DNA of 64,000 bases, from contig JAHFRU010000008.1 in NCBI GenBank assembly GCA_023266115.1, forward strand, positions 60,746 through 124,745. The letters are read 5' to 3'. Of the stretch, positions 20,679 through 29,342 are shown piece by piece (positions within the stretch are counted from its first letter, which is position 1; every line of letters begins with the position of its first letter). The notes beneath the pieces are model-generated. The model was not told where the DNA came from, made no database searches, and was given only the letters and a program-made list of their open reading frames with translations. This stretch comes from Gammaproteobacteria bacterium. Lineage in GTDB: Bacteria; Pseudomonadota; Gammaproteobacteria; VBWC01. The position numbers were made by a program, and so were the translations under genes.

Positions 20679-21938
20679 ATGTCGCCGCCATCTGAACTGC
20701 GCTTACCGGACCGGCGCTATCGTGTGCTGATGCGGCTACTGGCGCCGGTGCTGACGGGTTACAGTGTCTGGCAGGGCTGCAAGGCGCGAAGCAGCCGGCT
20801 CGTGAGGCAACGGCTGGGCCTGTCCATCCCGCAACGCACCGACCGCCCTGTGTGGCTGCACATGGCGTCGGTCGGTGAAGTAAACGCCGCCCGCCCGCTG
20901 ATCACCGCGCTGCGCCGCGATTTCCCGGGCGTACCCATGGTTGTTTCAACCTTTACCGCGAGCGGCGCCGCCGCGGCATTTCGGGCATTGCCGGCGGATA
21001 TCGAACACGTTTTCCTGCCACTGGATCTTGGCGTTACGACTGCGCGTTTTTTTGCCCGGGTCGCGCCGCGCTGCGCGCTGGTGCTGGAGACCGAAATCTG
21101 GCCGCGGCTGTTCTATCAATGCCGCCGCCGCGATATTCCGCTGGTGATAGTTAACGGCCGGCTGTCATCGAAAACACTGGCGCGGCCGGCGTGGATGCGC
21201 GCTGTATTGGGCAGCGCACTCGCCAATGTCACCGCGATACTCGCGCGCTCGACCGACGATGCCGCGCGTTTCATAACACTTGGCGCGGCGGCTGATCGTG
21301 TCAGCGCGCTAGATAACCTGAAGTTTGCCGATGACGGTCGTACTGCCACTGCGCCGATTGCGCTGCCCCGCCCCTACGTGCTGGCCGCTTCGACCCACGC
21401 CGATGAGGAGCTGCAACTCGCGCGGGCGTGGCGTGATGCAGGTGAGGGTGCCGGGTATCTGCTGGTCATCGTGCCGCGGCATCCCGACCGCGCACCGGCG
21501 ATCGTCGCCCGGCTGCGTGCGCTCGGTATCGACGTTGCGGTTCGCAGCAAACAGGATACGGCGACAGAAACCACGGACGTCTATCTGGCGGACACCTTCG
21601 GCGAGCTGGCCGGATTTATTGCTGGCGCCGAGCTGGTGTTTGTCGGTGGCTCGCTAATCCGGCGTGGCGGACAGAACCTGATTGAGGTCGCCCGCCATGG
21701 CAAGGTTGCGCTGTTCGGGCCGCACATGGAAAATTTTTACGATGAAAGCCGCTTGCTGCTCGAGCACAGCGCCGCCGTGCAGGTCGAGACCGCGTCACAA
21801 CTGCTCGACAAGGTGACAGAGTTGCTCGCCGATCCTGAGGAACGCCTGGCGATCGGCCGGCGTGCGGCGGCGACTATCGCGGAGCGGGCAGATATTGCCC
21901 GGCGCTACAGCGCAGCGCTGGCGCAGTACATCGTTTAA
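20679..21938 (+). CDS. waaA: 3-deoxy-D-manno-octulosonic acid (Kdo) transferase
   Basis: Adds Kdo from CMP-Kdo to lipid IVA at the inner membrane, starting the LPS core. The 419-residue GT30 protein has WLHMASVGEVNAARPLI (~59-75, with the conserved glutamate), STFTASGAAA, LVLETEIWPR (~130), and a C-terminal GT-B domain with VFVGGSL and GRNLIE-like text (RRGGQNLIEVARHGK). An N-terminal hydrophobic stretch would anchor it. Its stop overlaps that of the convergent kdkA gene by four bases (21935-21938). Confidence 0.96.
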   Translation: MSPPSELRLPDRRYRVLMRLLAPVLTGYSVWQGCKARSSRLVRQRLGLSIPQRTDRPVWLHMASVGEVNAARPLITALRRDFPGVPMVVSTFTASGAAAAFRALPADIEHVFLPLDLGVTTARFFARVAPRCALVLETEIWPRLFYQCRRRDIPLVIVNGRLSSKTLARPAWMRAVLGSALANVTAILARSTDDAARFITLGAAADRVSALDNLKFADDGRTATAPIALPRPYVLAASTHADEELQLARAWRDAGEGAGYLLVIVPRHPDRAPAIVARLRALGIDVAVRSKQDTATETTDVYLADTFGELAGFIAGAELVFVGGSLIRRGGQNLIEVARHGKVALFGPHMENFYDESRLLLEHSAAVQVETASQLLDKVTELLADPEERLAIGRRAAATIAERADIARRYSAALAQYIV

Positions 21939-22666
21939 CCGCCACGGTAGCCGTCGAGCAGAACCGTGAAGTTGTCCGGCGCGTAGTATAGCGGCGCCGG
22001 TTCGCGGGCACATTTTTCCAGCGCACGTTTCAATCGCGTCAGATTCTCCTGTTGCCAGGCCTTGGCCGGCGTACGCTGTTCGCCGCGATCGAAGTCGAGC
22101 AGAAACACCTGTGCGTGTTTATCGAGGAGGATATTCCTCGCATTCAGGTCGGCATGAAATACACCGGCATCGTGAAAGCGGCGAATACAGGCGCCGATAG
22201 CGCGCCACTGCGCTGACGCAAGGGTCGCGTCGCGTAGCGTGTCGATCAAGGTGCGGGCGTCCGGAATGCGCCGCGTGACGAGGTCGGCGCGATAACACAG
22301 CAGACCCTGCTCGACCCGCGCGGCGACCGGTTGCGGCACCGGCAGGCCGGCGCGCCACATGTTGGCCAGCAACTGCCACTCGCGCCAGGCACGTGTACTG
22401 TCGAGACCGGTCCAGACGTAACGGTCGCGGCTCAGTCGCTGTATCCATCCGCCGCGCAGATAATGGCGCAGCACGTATTCCGCGTCGCCGGCGCGGAACG
22501 CCACCGTGGTCCCGCGCCCGGTGGCCGTATCCAGCAGCGCGTTGTTCGAGCGCCAGTGCGCCGGGTCGAAGAAATCATCATCGGGCGCTGCGATCGCGCT
22601 GGCATCGTAGATGAGGTAGCGCCCGCTGGAACAGACTACACATGGATCGATGGCGGCATGGTTCAT
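21935..22666 (-). CDS. kdkA: 3-deoxy-D-manno-octulosonic acid kinase
   Basis: Phosphorylates the Kdo residue of the LPS inner core. The 243-residue protein has the kinase-like catalytic loop FHADLNARNILLD (His171, Asp173) and the metal-binding LLDFDRGEQR (Asp191). It also has the KdkA N-terminal pattern of a basic PHWRSNN-like stretch (here PAHWRSNNALL) and YVLRHYLRGGWI. It begins three bases after the stop of the GT9 gene upstream, so the two are co-transcribed. Together with waaA it supports a phosphorylated-Kdo core. Confidence 0.93.
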   Translation of the reverse strand: MNHAAIDPCVVCSSGRYLIYDASAIAAPDDDFFDPAHWRSNNALLDTATGRGTTVAFRAGDAEYVLRHYLRGGWIQRLSRDRYVWTGLDSTRAWREWQLLANMWRAGLPVPQPVAARVEQGLLCYRADLVTRRIPDARTLIDTLRDATLASAQWRAIGACIRRFHDAGVFHADLNARNILLDKHAQVFLLDFDRGEQRTPAKAWQQENLTRLKRALEKCAREPAPLYYAPDNFTVLLDGYRGG

Positions 22667-22669
22667 CGC

Positions 22670-23665
22670 TTACTCCGGTGACGTCAACGCCACGCAGGCG
22701 GCGTAGACCTGCTGTGGCGATATGCCGGCGATGCCTGGCGATCCCGGCGCCGGTTGCAGGACGCGAAACTGCGTATCCGGTACATACGGACCGCAGTCCT
22801 CAGGGCGTGTGCCGCCGAACAACGCAGCGAATTTCGTACCGACGGCCGCGGCGATGTGCATCGGGCCGGTATCCGGCGTCACCAGCAGGTCGATGCGCTC
22901 CAGCGTCGCGACATAGCGTTGAAAATCCGGCGGCGGTACCATCAGCGTGACGCGCCCTTCACTGAGTCGCACGATCTCCTCGCCGACGGCCTGCTCCTCC
23001 GGGATCAGGTCCATGATGATACGCAGCTTCAGGCCGTGCTGCGTGCCGTAGTCCGCGAGCAGCCGTGCCAGCTCGGCAAAATTTTCCGGCCGCCACAGTT
23101 TCGCGCTGGCGAGATTACGCCGCCACGACGCCTTCTTCATACCACTATAAGTAGGATGAAAGCCGACGAGGAAGGTATCGGTGTCGATGCCTTCCTCGGC
23201 GAGCGCCGCGAGCGCCTTGGCCCGCCCCGGTTCAGTCACCGGCAGGTTCAGCCAGTAATCATCATAGCCGCGCCCGGTTGCGCGGCTGACGACGTCGAGA
23301 CAGCGTCGCGCGTAATGGGCGCCGGGCCGACTCATGTCGATCGCGTCGGCCTGCAGAGGCAGGCCCGCGTACAGCCGGGTGAAGGTTGGATTCAGTTCGA
23401 AGCAGAACACCCTGGCGTAACCGGCCCGGGCGATATCGCCGCGCAAACGCCGCAGATGGAACCACGCCAGCCATGCGCTGCGCCGGTGGACGAAAAAACG
23501 CGTCAGCCGCGGCGAGTAGTGTTTCAGCACCCGCTGGCCGTCGGGGCTGGTGAGCATATGGAATTCCGCGTCGGGATAGCTGTCCTGTAACGCCCGCAGC
23601 GCCGGGGTGATCATCATCATGTCCCCGGCGCGGCCAACCCGTATGACCAGAATTTTCAATGCCAT
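22670..23665 (-). CDS. Glycosyltransferase family 9 (heptosyltransferase-like) 1
   Basis: GT-B fold transferase of the ADP-heptose:LPS heptosyltransferase family. I start at the ATG at 23665 (MALKILVIRVGRAGDMMMIT), where the family begins; an upstream start would add 12 residues. The result is 331 residues. The N-terminal RVGRAGDMMMITPALRAL is the heptosyltransferase acceptor-site signature. The C-terminal donor site has LLVTPDTGPMHIAAAVGTKFAALFGGTRPEDCGPY. The acceptor is unknown. It is coupled to kdkA, suggesting action on the inner core. It diverges from the DUF6165 gene. Confidence 0.88.
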   Translation of the reverse strand: MALKILVIRVGRAGDMMMITPALRALQDSYPDAEFHMLTSPDGQRVLKHYSPRLTRFFVHRRSAWLAWFHLRRLRGDIARAGYARVFCFELNPTFTRLYAGLPLQADAIDMSRPGAHYARRCLDVVSRATGRGYDDYWLNLPVTEPGRAKALAALAEEGIDTDTFLVGFHPTYSGMKKASWRRNLASAKLWRPENFAELARLLADYGTQHGLKLRIIMDLIPEEQAVGEEIVRLSEGRVTLMVPPPDFQRYVATLERIDLLVTPDTGPMHIAAAVGTKFAALFGGTRPEDCGPYVPDTQFRVLQPAPGSPGIAGISPQQVYAACVALTSPE

Positions 23666-23784
23666 GCCCCGCTGCGTCCGGTGACTGTCCGACGTCTGCA
23701 ATGCCTTTTCGGCGGTGTTTGGTTAAGATAAGCCACTATTATGCGGGGTGCTTCCGCGATTTTATACCTGGGTCCGCCAGATCG

Positions 23785-24189
23785 ATGATGAATTTATCAG
23801 CCGAGATATCCGTCGGGGAGTTCCTCGACAAGGTCACCATTCTGGAGATCAAGGCCGGGCGCATACACGATCCGGCCAAGCTGCGTAACGTCCGCAACGA
23901 ACTCGATACGCTACGGGCCACCTGGCAGGCATCGCCGTTCTCGCACCGGGACATCGCCGCCGAGATCGCGCGGCTGAAGCGTATCAACGAACGGCTTTGG
24001 GTTATTGAAGACGATATCCGTCTGAAGGAATCGCAGGGGGCATTTGATGACGAATTTATCCAGCTGGCACGCTCGGTCTACATCATCAACGACGAGCGCG
24101 CGGCGGTCAAACGCGAGATCAATCTGAAGCTGGGTTCGGCGCTGGTGGAGGAGAAGTCCTACGCCGATTACCGCCGCAAGGAAGGCTGA
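23785..24189 (+). CDS. DUF6165-family protein
   Basis: I choose the ATG at 23785 (MMNLSAEISVGEFLDKV), giving 134 residues. The open frame extends upstream over the divergent GT9 start and is unlikely to be translated. The protein is soluble, helical and charged, with GEFLDKVTILEIKAGRI near the start and LARSVYIINDERAAVKREIN near the end. It matches my recollection of the DUF6165 family, often found among LPS glycosyltransferase genes. No enzymatic motif is visible. It lies 46 bases upstream of another GT9 gene on the same strand, so an accessory role in core assembly is inferred from context. Confidence 0.8.
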   Translation: MMNLSAEISVGEFLDKVTILEIKAGRIHDPAKLRNVRNELDTLRATWQASPFSHRDIAAEIARLKRINERLWVIEDDIRLKESQGAFDDEFIQLARSVYIINDERAAVKREINLKLGSALVEEKSYADYRRKEG

Positions 24190-24235
24190 CCGGTTGCTGT
24201 CTGAATCTGTCTGCGACAGGGGATGCTAATTGGTG

Positions 24236-25294
24236 ATGGCGTTGCCGTTTGTCAAACCGCCTGAACGCCTGTGCATCCTGCGCCTGTCGGCGCTCGGCGA
24301 TATCTGCCATGCGCTGCCCGTGGTCCGTACGCTGCAGCAGCATTGGCCGGAGACCAGACTTGCCTGGGTGATCGACGCGCCCGAACACACCCTGGTCGGC
24401 GATATCCCGGATATCGAGTTCATCGTATTCGACAAGCGCAAAGGCATCGGCGCGTATCCTGATCTGCGGCGCCGCATGCGCGGCCGCCGTTTCGACGCGT
24501 TGTTGCATATGCAGATGTCCGTGCGCGCCAGCCTTGCCAGCCTGCTGATACCGGCAGCGGTTCGCCTGGGATTCGACCGGACCAGGGCCAAGGATCTCCA
24601 GTGGCTGTTCACCAACCACCGGATCGCCGCCAACGGGCGACAACACGTGATGGACAGTATGTTTGGTTTTTCCGAGGCGCTGGGTATTCCGGAACATGTG
24701 CTCACATGGGATATCCCGATACCCGACGCAGCGCAGAACTTCGCCCTTGAGACGCTGCCAGCCGGCCAGCCGACACTGGTCATCAGCCCGTGTTCCAGCA
24801 TGAGTTACCGTAACTGGACCGCCGCTGGCTACGCCGCCGTGGCCGACTACGCGACCCGTCACTACAACATGCAGGTGGTGTTGAGCGGCGGGCCAACGGC
24901 GGTGGAGCGCGACTACGGCGAGAACATCAGCGCGCTCTCGACGAGCACACTGCTGAACCTGATCGGAAAAACCACCGTGAAGCAACTGCTCGCTGTGCTG
25001 CGGGCGGCCGCTGTCGTGATCGCACCTGACTCGGGGCCCGCGCATCTTGCGACGGCGGTCGGTACTCCGGTGATCGGCTTATATGCCTGTACCAATCCCG
25101 ACCGCGCACGGCCGTATCAAAGCGCGGATCTGGTGGTAAACCGGTATCCGGAAGCGGTGCTCGCCAAATACGGCAAGCCGGTCGATGCGCTGCCGTGGGG
25201 TATCCGTGTGCGTGACCCCGGTACGATGGAACGCATCACGCCCGTCGATGTCATAGCGAGACTAGACCAGGCGCTGGCGCGGCAGACGCGTTAA
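24236..25294 (+). CDS. Glycosyltransferase family 9 (heptosyltransferase-like) 2
   Basis: GT9 protein of 352 residues from the ATG at 24236; in-frame TTG (24230) and GTG (24233) codons are alternatives, and TTG is better spaced from the AGGGGA ribosome site. The N-terminus LCILRLSALGDICHALPVVR is the classic GT9 acceptor motif and resembles WaaC. The C-terminal donor site reads VIAPDSGPAHLATAVGTPVIGLYACTNPDRARPY. A middle segment PCSSMSYRNWTAAGYAAVADY matches the heptosyltransferase I pattern. Addition of the first or an early heptose to Kdo is a fair inference. Confidence 0.88.
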   Translation: MALPFVKPPERLCILRLSALGDICHALPVVRTLQQHWPETRLAWVIDAPEHTLVGDIPDIEFIVFDKRKGIGAYPDLRRRMRGRRFDALLHMQMSVRASLASLLIPAAVRLGFDRTRAKDLQWLFTNHRIAANGRQHVMDSMFGFSEALGIPEHVLTWDIPIPDAAQNFALETLPAGQPTLVISPCSSMSYRNWTAAGYAAVADYATRHYNMQVVLSGGPTAVERDYGENISALSTSTLLNLIGKTTVKQLLAVLRAAAVVIAPDSGPAHLATAVGTPVIGLYACTNPDRARPYQSADLVVNRYPEAVLAKYGKPVDALPWGIRVRDPGTMERITPVDVIARLDQALARQTR

Positions 25295-25339
25295 TCCCCG
25301 ATTATCCATATATCCAGGTGTTTCGTTGAAAACAGCGCC

Positions 25340-27295
25340 ATGACCAGGCCGTCCACGCATTCCGGTTACACGTCCGGCATCCGCGCCGTTGTCATGGTGC
25401 TCGCGCCGATCGTCATCATGCTGGCGTTCCTGTCGCTGTGGCGTTTGGGCCTGTATATCTGGCAGTTCGATCGCGTACAGGCGACGGGTGAATACGGCTT
25501 CGTTTTTCTGCAAGGCGTGCGTTTCGATCTGATCACCCTCGCCGCCGCGATGATTATCCCGGTCTCGTTAACGCCGTTGTTCATGATGGGTCGTGGCGTG
25601 TTCCGGCGCTGGCGGGTGCCGCTGCTGGTCTATATGACGTTGTGGTTCGGGTTGCTGCTGTTCATGGAATTGGCCACGCCATCGTTTATCAATCAATACG
25701 ATTCGCGCCCGAACTATCTTTTTGTTGAATATCTGAAACATTATCGCGAAGTCGGCGCGACGCTGCTGGCCGAATACCCGTGGCAACTGGCGCTCTCCGC
25801 GATTCTGCTGCCGCTCGGCTCAATCGCGTTCTTCCGGGTCAGTCGCCGGTTGCTGGCCGTTGACCGGCCGCTGCACTGGACGACCGTGGCCGCGCTGGTG
25901 CCCGTGCTGTTCGTGACGTTTGCCGTGCTGGCGCGCTCCAGCCTCGGCCATCGGCCGGCCAATCCAAGCACCGTGTCGCTGACGTCTGACCATCTGGTGA
26001 ACGATCTGGCGCTGAATTCCACTTATACCGTGCTGTATGCGATCTATCTGTCGCAGCAGGATGCCGAAGGCGGCTTTCATTACGGTGTAATGCCGTTCGC
26101 CGAGGTGGTGGACGTTGTGCGCGGCGAAATGGATGTCGACGCCGGCCGGTTCACCGATCCGCAGATACCGACGCTGCACCGGCAGGACAGCGCGCGTCAC
26201 CGCGACCGTCCCTATAACCTGGTGATCGTTCTGGAGGAAAGCCTCGGTGCCGAGTTTGTCGGCCGGCTGGGCGGCCTGCCGCTGACGCCGAATCTTGACC
26301 GGCTGGCCGGCGAAGGCCTGTGGTTCGACAATCTTTACGCAACGGGCACCCGGTCGGTGCGCGGCATCGAGGCCGTGGTATCCGGCTTTCTGCCAACGCC
26401 GGCGGTTAGTGTCGTCAAGCTGAATAAATCCCAGCGCGATTTCTTCACGCTCGCGCAGCTGCTGGACAAGCATGGCTACGACACCGGGTTTATTTATGGT
26501 GGCGAGTCGCATTTCGACAATATGCGCGGGTTCTTTCTTAATAACGGTTTTAACTACGTTATCGACGAGAACGATTTTGATGCGCAGGCCTTCAGGGGAT
26601 CATGGGGTGTGTCCGACGAGGATCTATTCGACAAGGCGCATCAGAAATTCAGTACCTACGCGGACAAGCCGTTTTTTTCGCTGGTGTTTACCTCGTCGAA
26701 TCATGCGCCGTTTGAGTTCCCGGACGGGCGTATCGAATTGTATGAGCCGGAAAAGAATACGGTGAACAACGCGGTCAAATACGCGGATTACGCGGTAGGC
26801 CGGTTTATCGAGAGGGCGCGGCAGTCGTCTTACTGGAACAACACCGTGTTTATTGTGATCGCCGATCACAACTCCCGGGTGTATGGTTCATCACTGGTGC
26901 CGATCGACCGTTTCCATATCCCCGCTGTGATTCTGGGGCCTGATATCCGGCCCGAAGTCGTCACTACGCTCGCCAGTCAGATCGATATCGCGCCGACATT
27001 GTTGTCGCTGATCGGGGTTTCCGCCACGCACCCGATGATCGGCCGGGACCTGACCAGGCCGGAGAACCGGCGCCGCCCCGGTCGCGCGATCATGCAGTTC
27101 AACGGCACCCAGGCCTATATGGAAGACAACAACGTTATCGTGCTACGGAAGGACCTGCCGCCGAAGACGCTGCTATACAGGGATGGGGAGCTACAGGAGG
27201 CCGCCGATGATCCACCGTTGGTGAAAAAGGCGATCGCCCATTCGCTTTTCGCCCAGACGGCCTACGCGGATCGTTTGTACCGCTTGCCGCGATAG
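25340..27295 (+). CDS. LTA synthase family membrane phosphotransferase (sulfatase fold)
   Basis: The protein has 651 residues. The N-terminal ~210 contain about five membrane helices. A periplasmic sulfatase-fold domain begins at ~290 (YNLVIVLEESLGAEFVG) and includes ATGTRSVRGIEAVVSGFLP, whose threonine aligns with the family nucleophile. It continues with IYGGESHFDNMRGFF, FTSSNHAPFEFP and a metal-binding VIADHNSRVYG. Family members (LtaS, OpgB and relatives) transfer phosphoglycerol or phosphoethanolamine from phospholipids to glycans. In this Gram-negative LPS locus, decoration of core or periplasmic glucan is the likely role, but the substrate cannot be read from the sequence. It follows the GT9 gene by 45 bases. 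Confidence 0.88.
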   Translation: MTRPSTHSGYTSGIRAVVMVLAPIVIMLAFLSLWRLGLYIWQFDRVQATGEYGFVFLQGVRFDLITLAAAMIIPVSLTPLFMMGRGVFRRWRVPLLVYMTLWFGLLLFMELATPSFINQYDSRPNYLFVEYLKHYREVGATLLAEYPWQLALSAILLPLGSIAFFRVSRRLLAVDRPLHWTTVAALVPVLFVTFAVLARSSLGHRPANPSTVSLTSDHLVNDLALNSTYTVLYAIYLSQQDAEGGFHYGVMPFAEVVDVVRGEMDVDAGRFTDPQIPTLHRQDSARHRDRPYNLVIVLEESLGAEFVGRLGGLPLTPNLDRLAGEGLWFDNLYATGTRSVRGIEAVVSGFLPTPAVSVVKLNKSQRDFFTLAQLLDKHGYDTGFIYGGESHFDNMRGFFLNNGFNYVIDENDFDAQAFRGSWGVSDEDLFDKAHQKFSTYADKPFFSLVFTSSNHAPFEFPDGRIELYEPEKNTVNNAVKYADYAVGRFIERARQSSYWNNTVFIVIADHNSRVYGSSLVPIDRFHIPAVILGPDIRPEVVTTLASQIDIAPTLLSLIGVSATHPMIGRDLTRPENRRRPGRAIMQFNGTQAYMEDNNVIVLRKDLPPKTLLYRDGELQEAADDPPLVKKAIAHSLFAQTAYADRLYRLPR

Positions 27296-27301
27296 TCTCT
27301 G

Positions 27302-28105
27302 CTATTTGTACAACACGGCGACGAAGTTTCCGTCGGCGTTCTCGAACGGCCTGTCTATCCCCCGCGTCCGGTTGAAACCGATGCGGCGGGCGAGCGAGGT
27401 CAGGTTGTCGAGATTGAACAGATGCAGATGCTCCAGCGGCTTTAGCGCGCCCCAGGCGCAGCCCAGCGTTAGCGCGTTATCGCAGGCGCCGTCGGGCGTC
27501 TGTATCACGAACACGCCGCCGGGCTTCAGGACGCGATATATGGCCGACAGATCGTCCACCGCATCCTCGAAATGCTCGATCACATCGATGGCGGTGATCA
27601 GGTCGAACATGTCAGCGGAGAAGTGCTTACGGACATCGCAAAAGCGTCCCTGGAAGACCTGTTTTTTGTACTGATGGTACGTATTGCAAAACGGCACGGT
27701 CAGCTCGGGCACGAGTTCGCAGCCGTAAACATCCCAGCCACGGCGGATGCCCTGCGCCAGCAGAAACCCCTTGTTGCAGCCGACGTCCAGATACTTGCCG
27801 CCGGTCGTCGCGGTCTGGTTGCGCGCACAGTCGAAGATCTCCGCTGCGCGTGCCATCGACTGTGCAAAATGCCTGGCGTGGTGAAACCGCCGCAACGGCG
27901 CGATCAGGCGTCGTCGCAGCGACTTGAACAAGCCGCCGCTGTAGGCGCGGTAAAGCTCGCCCGTCGACCCCGGCCTGTCTACATAGATCAGGCCGCACCC
28001 GCCGCATTGCAGGTAGTCGGCATTGTCGATGTGGCAGTAGTGCACGGCCTGATCGGCACGATTACATACGATACAGGCGCGCAGGTCTGTCTGTTTGTCA
28101 GTCAT
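27302..28105 (-). CDS. Zinc-ribbon class I SAM-dependent methyltransferase
   Basis: The frame is open far upstream, but the ATG at 28105 (MTDKQTDLRACIVCNRADQ) gives a sensible 267-residue protein. Residues ~11-40 hold CIVC and CGGC, two cysteine pairs forming a small zinc ribbon. The Rossmann domain follows with YLDVGCNKGFLLAQG (SAM site), DLITAIDVIEHFEDAVDD, and LKPGGVFVIQTPDG. This layout is common for methyltransferases in surface-polysaccharide loci. The target, sugar or otherwise, is unknown. It converges on the LTA-synthase-like gene, with six bases between the stops. Confidence 0.85.
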   Translation of the reverse strand: MTDKQTDLRACIVCNRADQAVHYCHIDNADYLQCGGCGLIYVDRPGSTGELYRAYSGGLFKSLRRRLIAPLRRFHHARHFAQSMARAAEIFDCARNQTATTGGKYLDVGCNKGFLLAQGIRRGWDVYGCELVPELTVPFCNTYHQYKKQVFQGRFCDVRKHFSADMFDLITAIDVIEHFEDAVDDLSAIYRVLKPGGVFVIQTPDGACDNALTLGCAWGALKPLEHLHLFNLDNLTSLARRIGFNRTRGIDRPFENADGNFVAVLYK

Positions 28106-28313
28106 TGGCGATAGGCATCGGACAAGATGAATGTCGCGGCGGTCCGTGTTGTCAACGTTTGGCATCCGCCCGGTTGGCCAGGCGAGCGCAGCCGGCATGG
28201 TAACCTTTTTGCTCAGGCAAGCAGAAATCCGCCGTGCCCGGGCGCGGCGGAATTTACGCAAATCCGCCGACGGACGGTATGATACGCGCATTGTAAATAG
28301 GGAAGGTCTGGTG

Positions 28314-29342
28314 ATGGATGGAAATGCCGCCAGGATGCTGGTAGTCGGGCCGTCCTGGGTGGGCGACATGGTGATGGCGCAAAGCCTGTTTACGGATCTT
28401 TGCCGACGCCATCCCGGGGTCGAAATCGATGTCCTGTCGCCTGTCTGGTCCGGTCCGGTGCTGGCGCGCATGCCGGAGGTGCACCGGCACATCGACATGC
28501 CGGTCGGTCACGGCCGCATCGGATTGATCGAGCGCGTGCGTCTCGGTCTGTCGCTGCGATCGCGCCAATATGGCCAGGCAATCGTGATTCCGCGTTCGTT
28601 CAAGTCCGCACTGGTGCCGTTCTTTGCGGGTATTCCGCGGCGCACCGGTTTCCGCGGCGAGATGCGTTACGGCCTGCTCAACGACCTGCGGAACCTTGAC
28701 CGTGACGTGCTGCCGCGGACGGTGCAGCGTTATGTCGCCTTGGGGAGGTCGCCGGATGCGGCACTGCCGCCGGCGGATATACCGCGGCCCCGGCTGCGGG
28801 TTGATGTGACCAACCAGCAGCACCTGCTGCAAAGGTTTTCGCTGTCCCTTGATCGTCCTGTCGTCGGGTTTATGCCGGGCGCCGAGTACGGCGCCGCGAA
28901 GCGCTGGCCGGCTGCTTATTACGCGGAACTGGCGGGCATGTTGCGTGGCAGGGGGTATCAGGTATGGCTGTTTGGTTCGGCGCGGGACGCGGCTGTTTGT
29001 CGCGAGATCAACGACGCGTCGGTCGAGGCGGTCGATTTGTCGGGCAAGACCGGTTTGCAGGATGCGATCGACCTGATCGCGCTGACGAAACTGGTCGTCA
29101 CCAACGATTCGGGTCTGATGCATATCGCGGCGGCGACTGGCCGGAACATCGTGGCGCTGTACGGTTCGTCGACGCCGGCGTATACGCCGCCATTGACGGA
29201 TCGTGCCGATATCGTCTATTTGGGGCTGGAGTGCAGTCCCTGTTTCGAGAGAGAATGTCCGCTGGGGCACTACCGGTGTTTGCGAAACATCACGCCGGCG
29301 GATGTTTTTGATCGCTGTATACGGAAAGTCCAAGAGCATTGA
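28314..29342 (+). CDS. waaF: Lipopolysaccharide heptosyltransferase II
   Basis: Adds the second heptose of the inner core from ADP-heptose. I start at the ATG at 28314 (MDGNAARMLVVGPSWVGDMV) because a GGAAGG ribosome site lies seven bases upstream and the family begins there. The product has 342 residues, matching WaaF. Motifs are VVGPSWVGDMVMAQSLF, FMPGAEYGAAKRWPAAYYAEL, the donor loop VVTNDSGLMHIAAATGRNIVALYGSSTP, and ECSPCFERECPLGHYRCL, the cysteine-rich end typical of WaaF. The stop overlaps the start of the next gene by one base. Confidence 0.94.
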   Translation: MDGNAARMLVVGPSWVGDMVMAQSLFTDLCRRHPGVEIDVLSPVWSGPVLARMPEVHRHIDMPVGHGRIGLIERVRLGLSLRSRQYGQAIVIPRSFKSALVPFFAGIPRRTGFRGEMRYGLLNDLRNLDRDVLPRTVQRYVALGRSPDAALPPADIPRPRLRVDVTNQQHLLQRFSLSLDRPVVGFMPGAEYGAAKRWPAAYYAELAGMLRGRGYQVWLFGSARDAAVCREINDASVEAVDLSGKTGLQDAIDLIALTKLVVTNDSGLMHIAAATGRNIVALYGSSTPAYTPPLTDRADIVYLGLECSPCFERECPLGHYRCLRNITPADVFDRCIRKVQEH

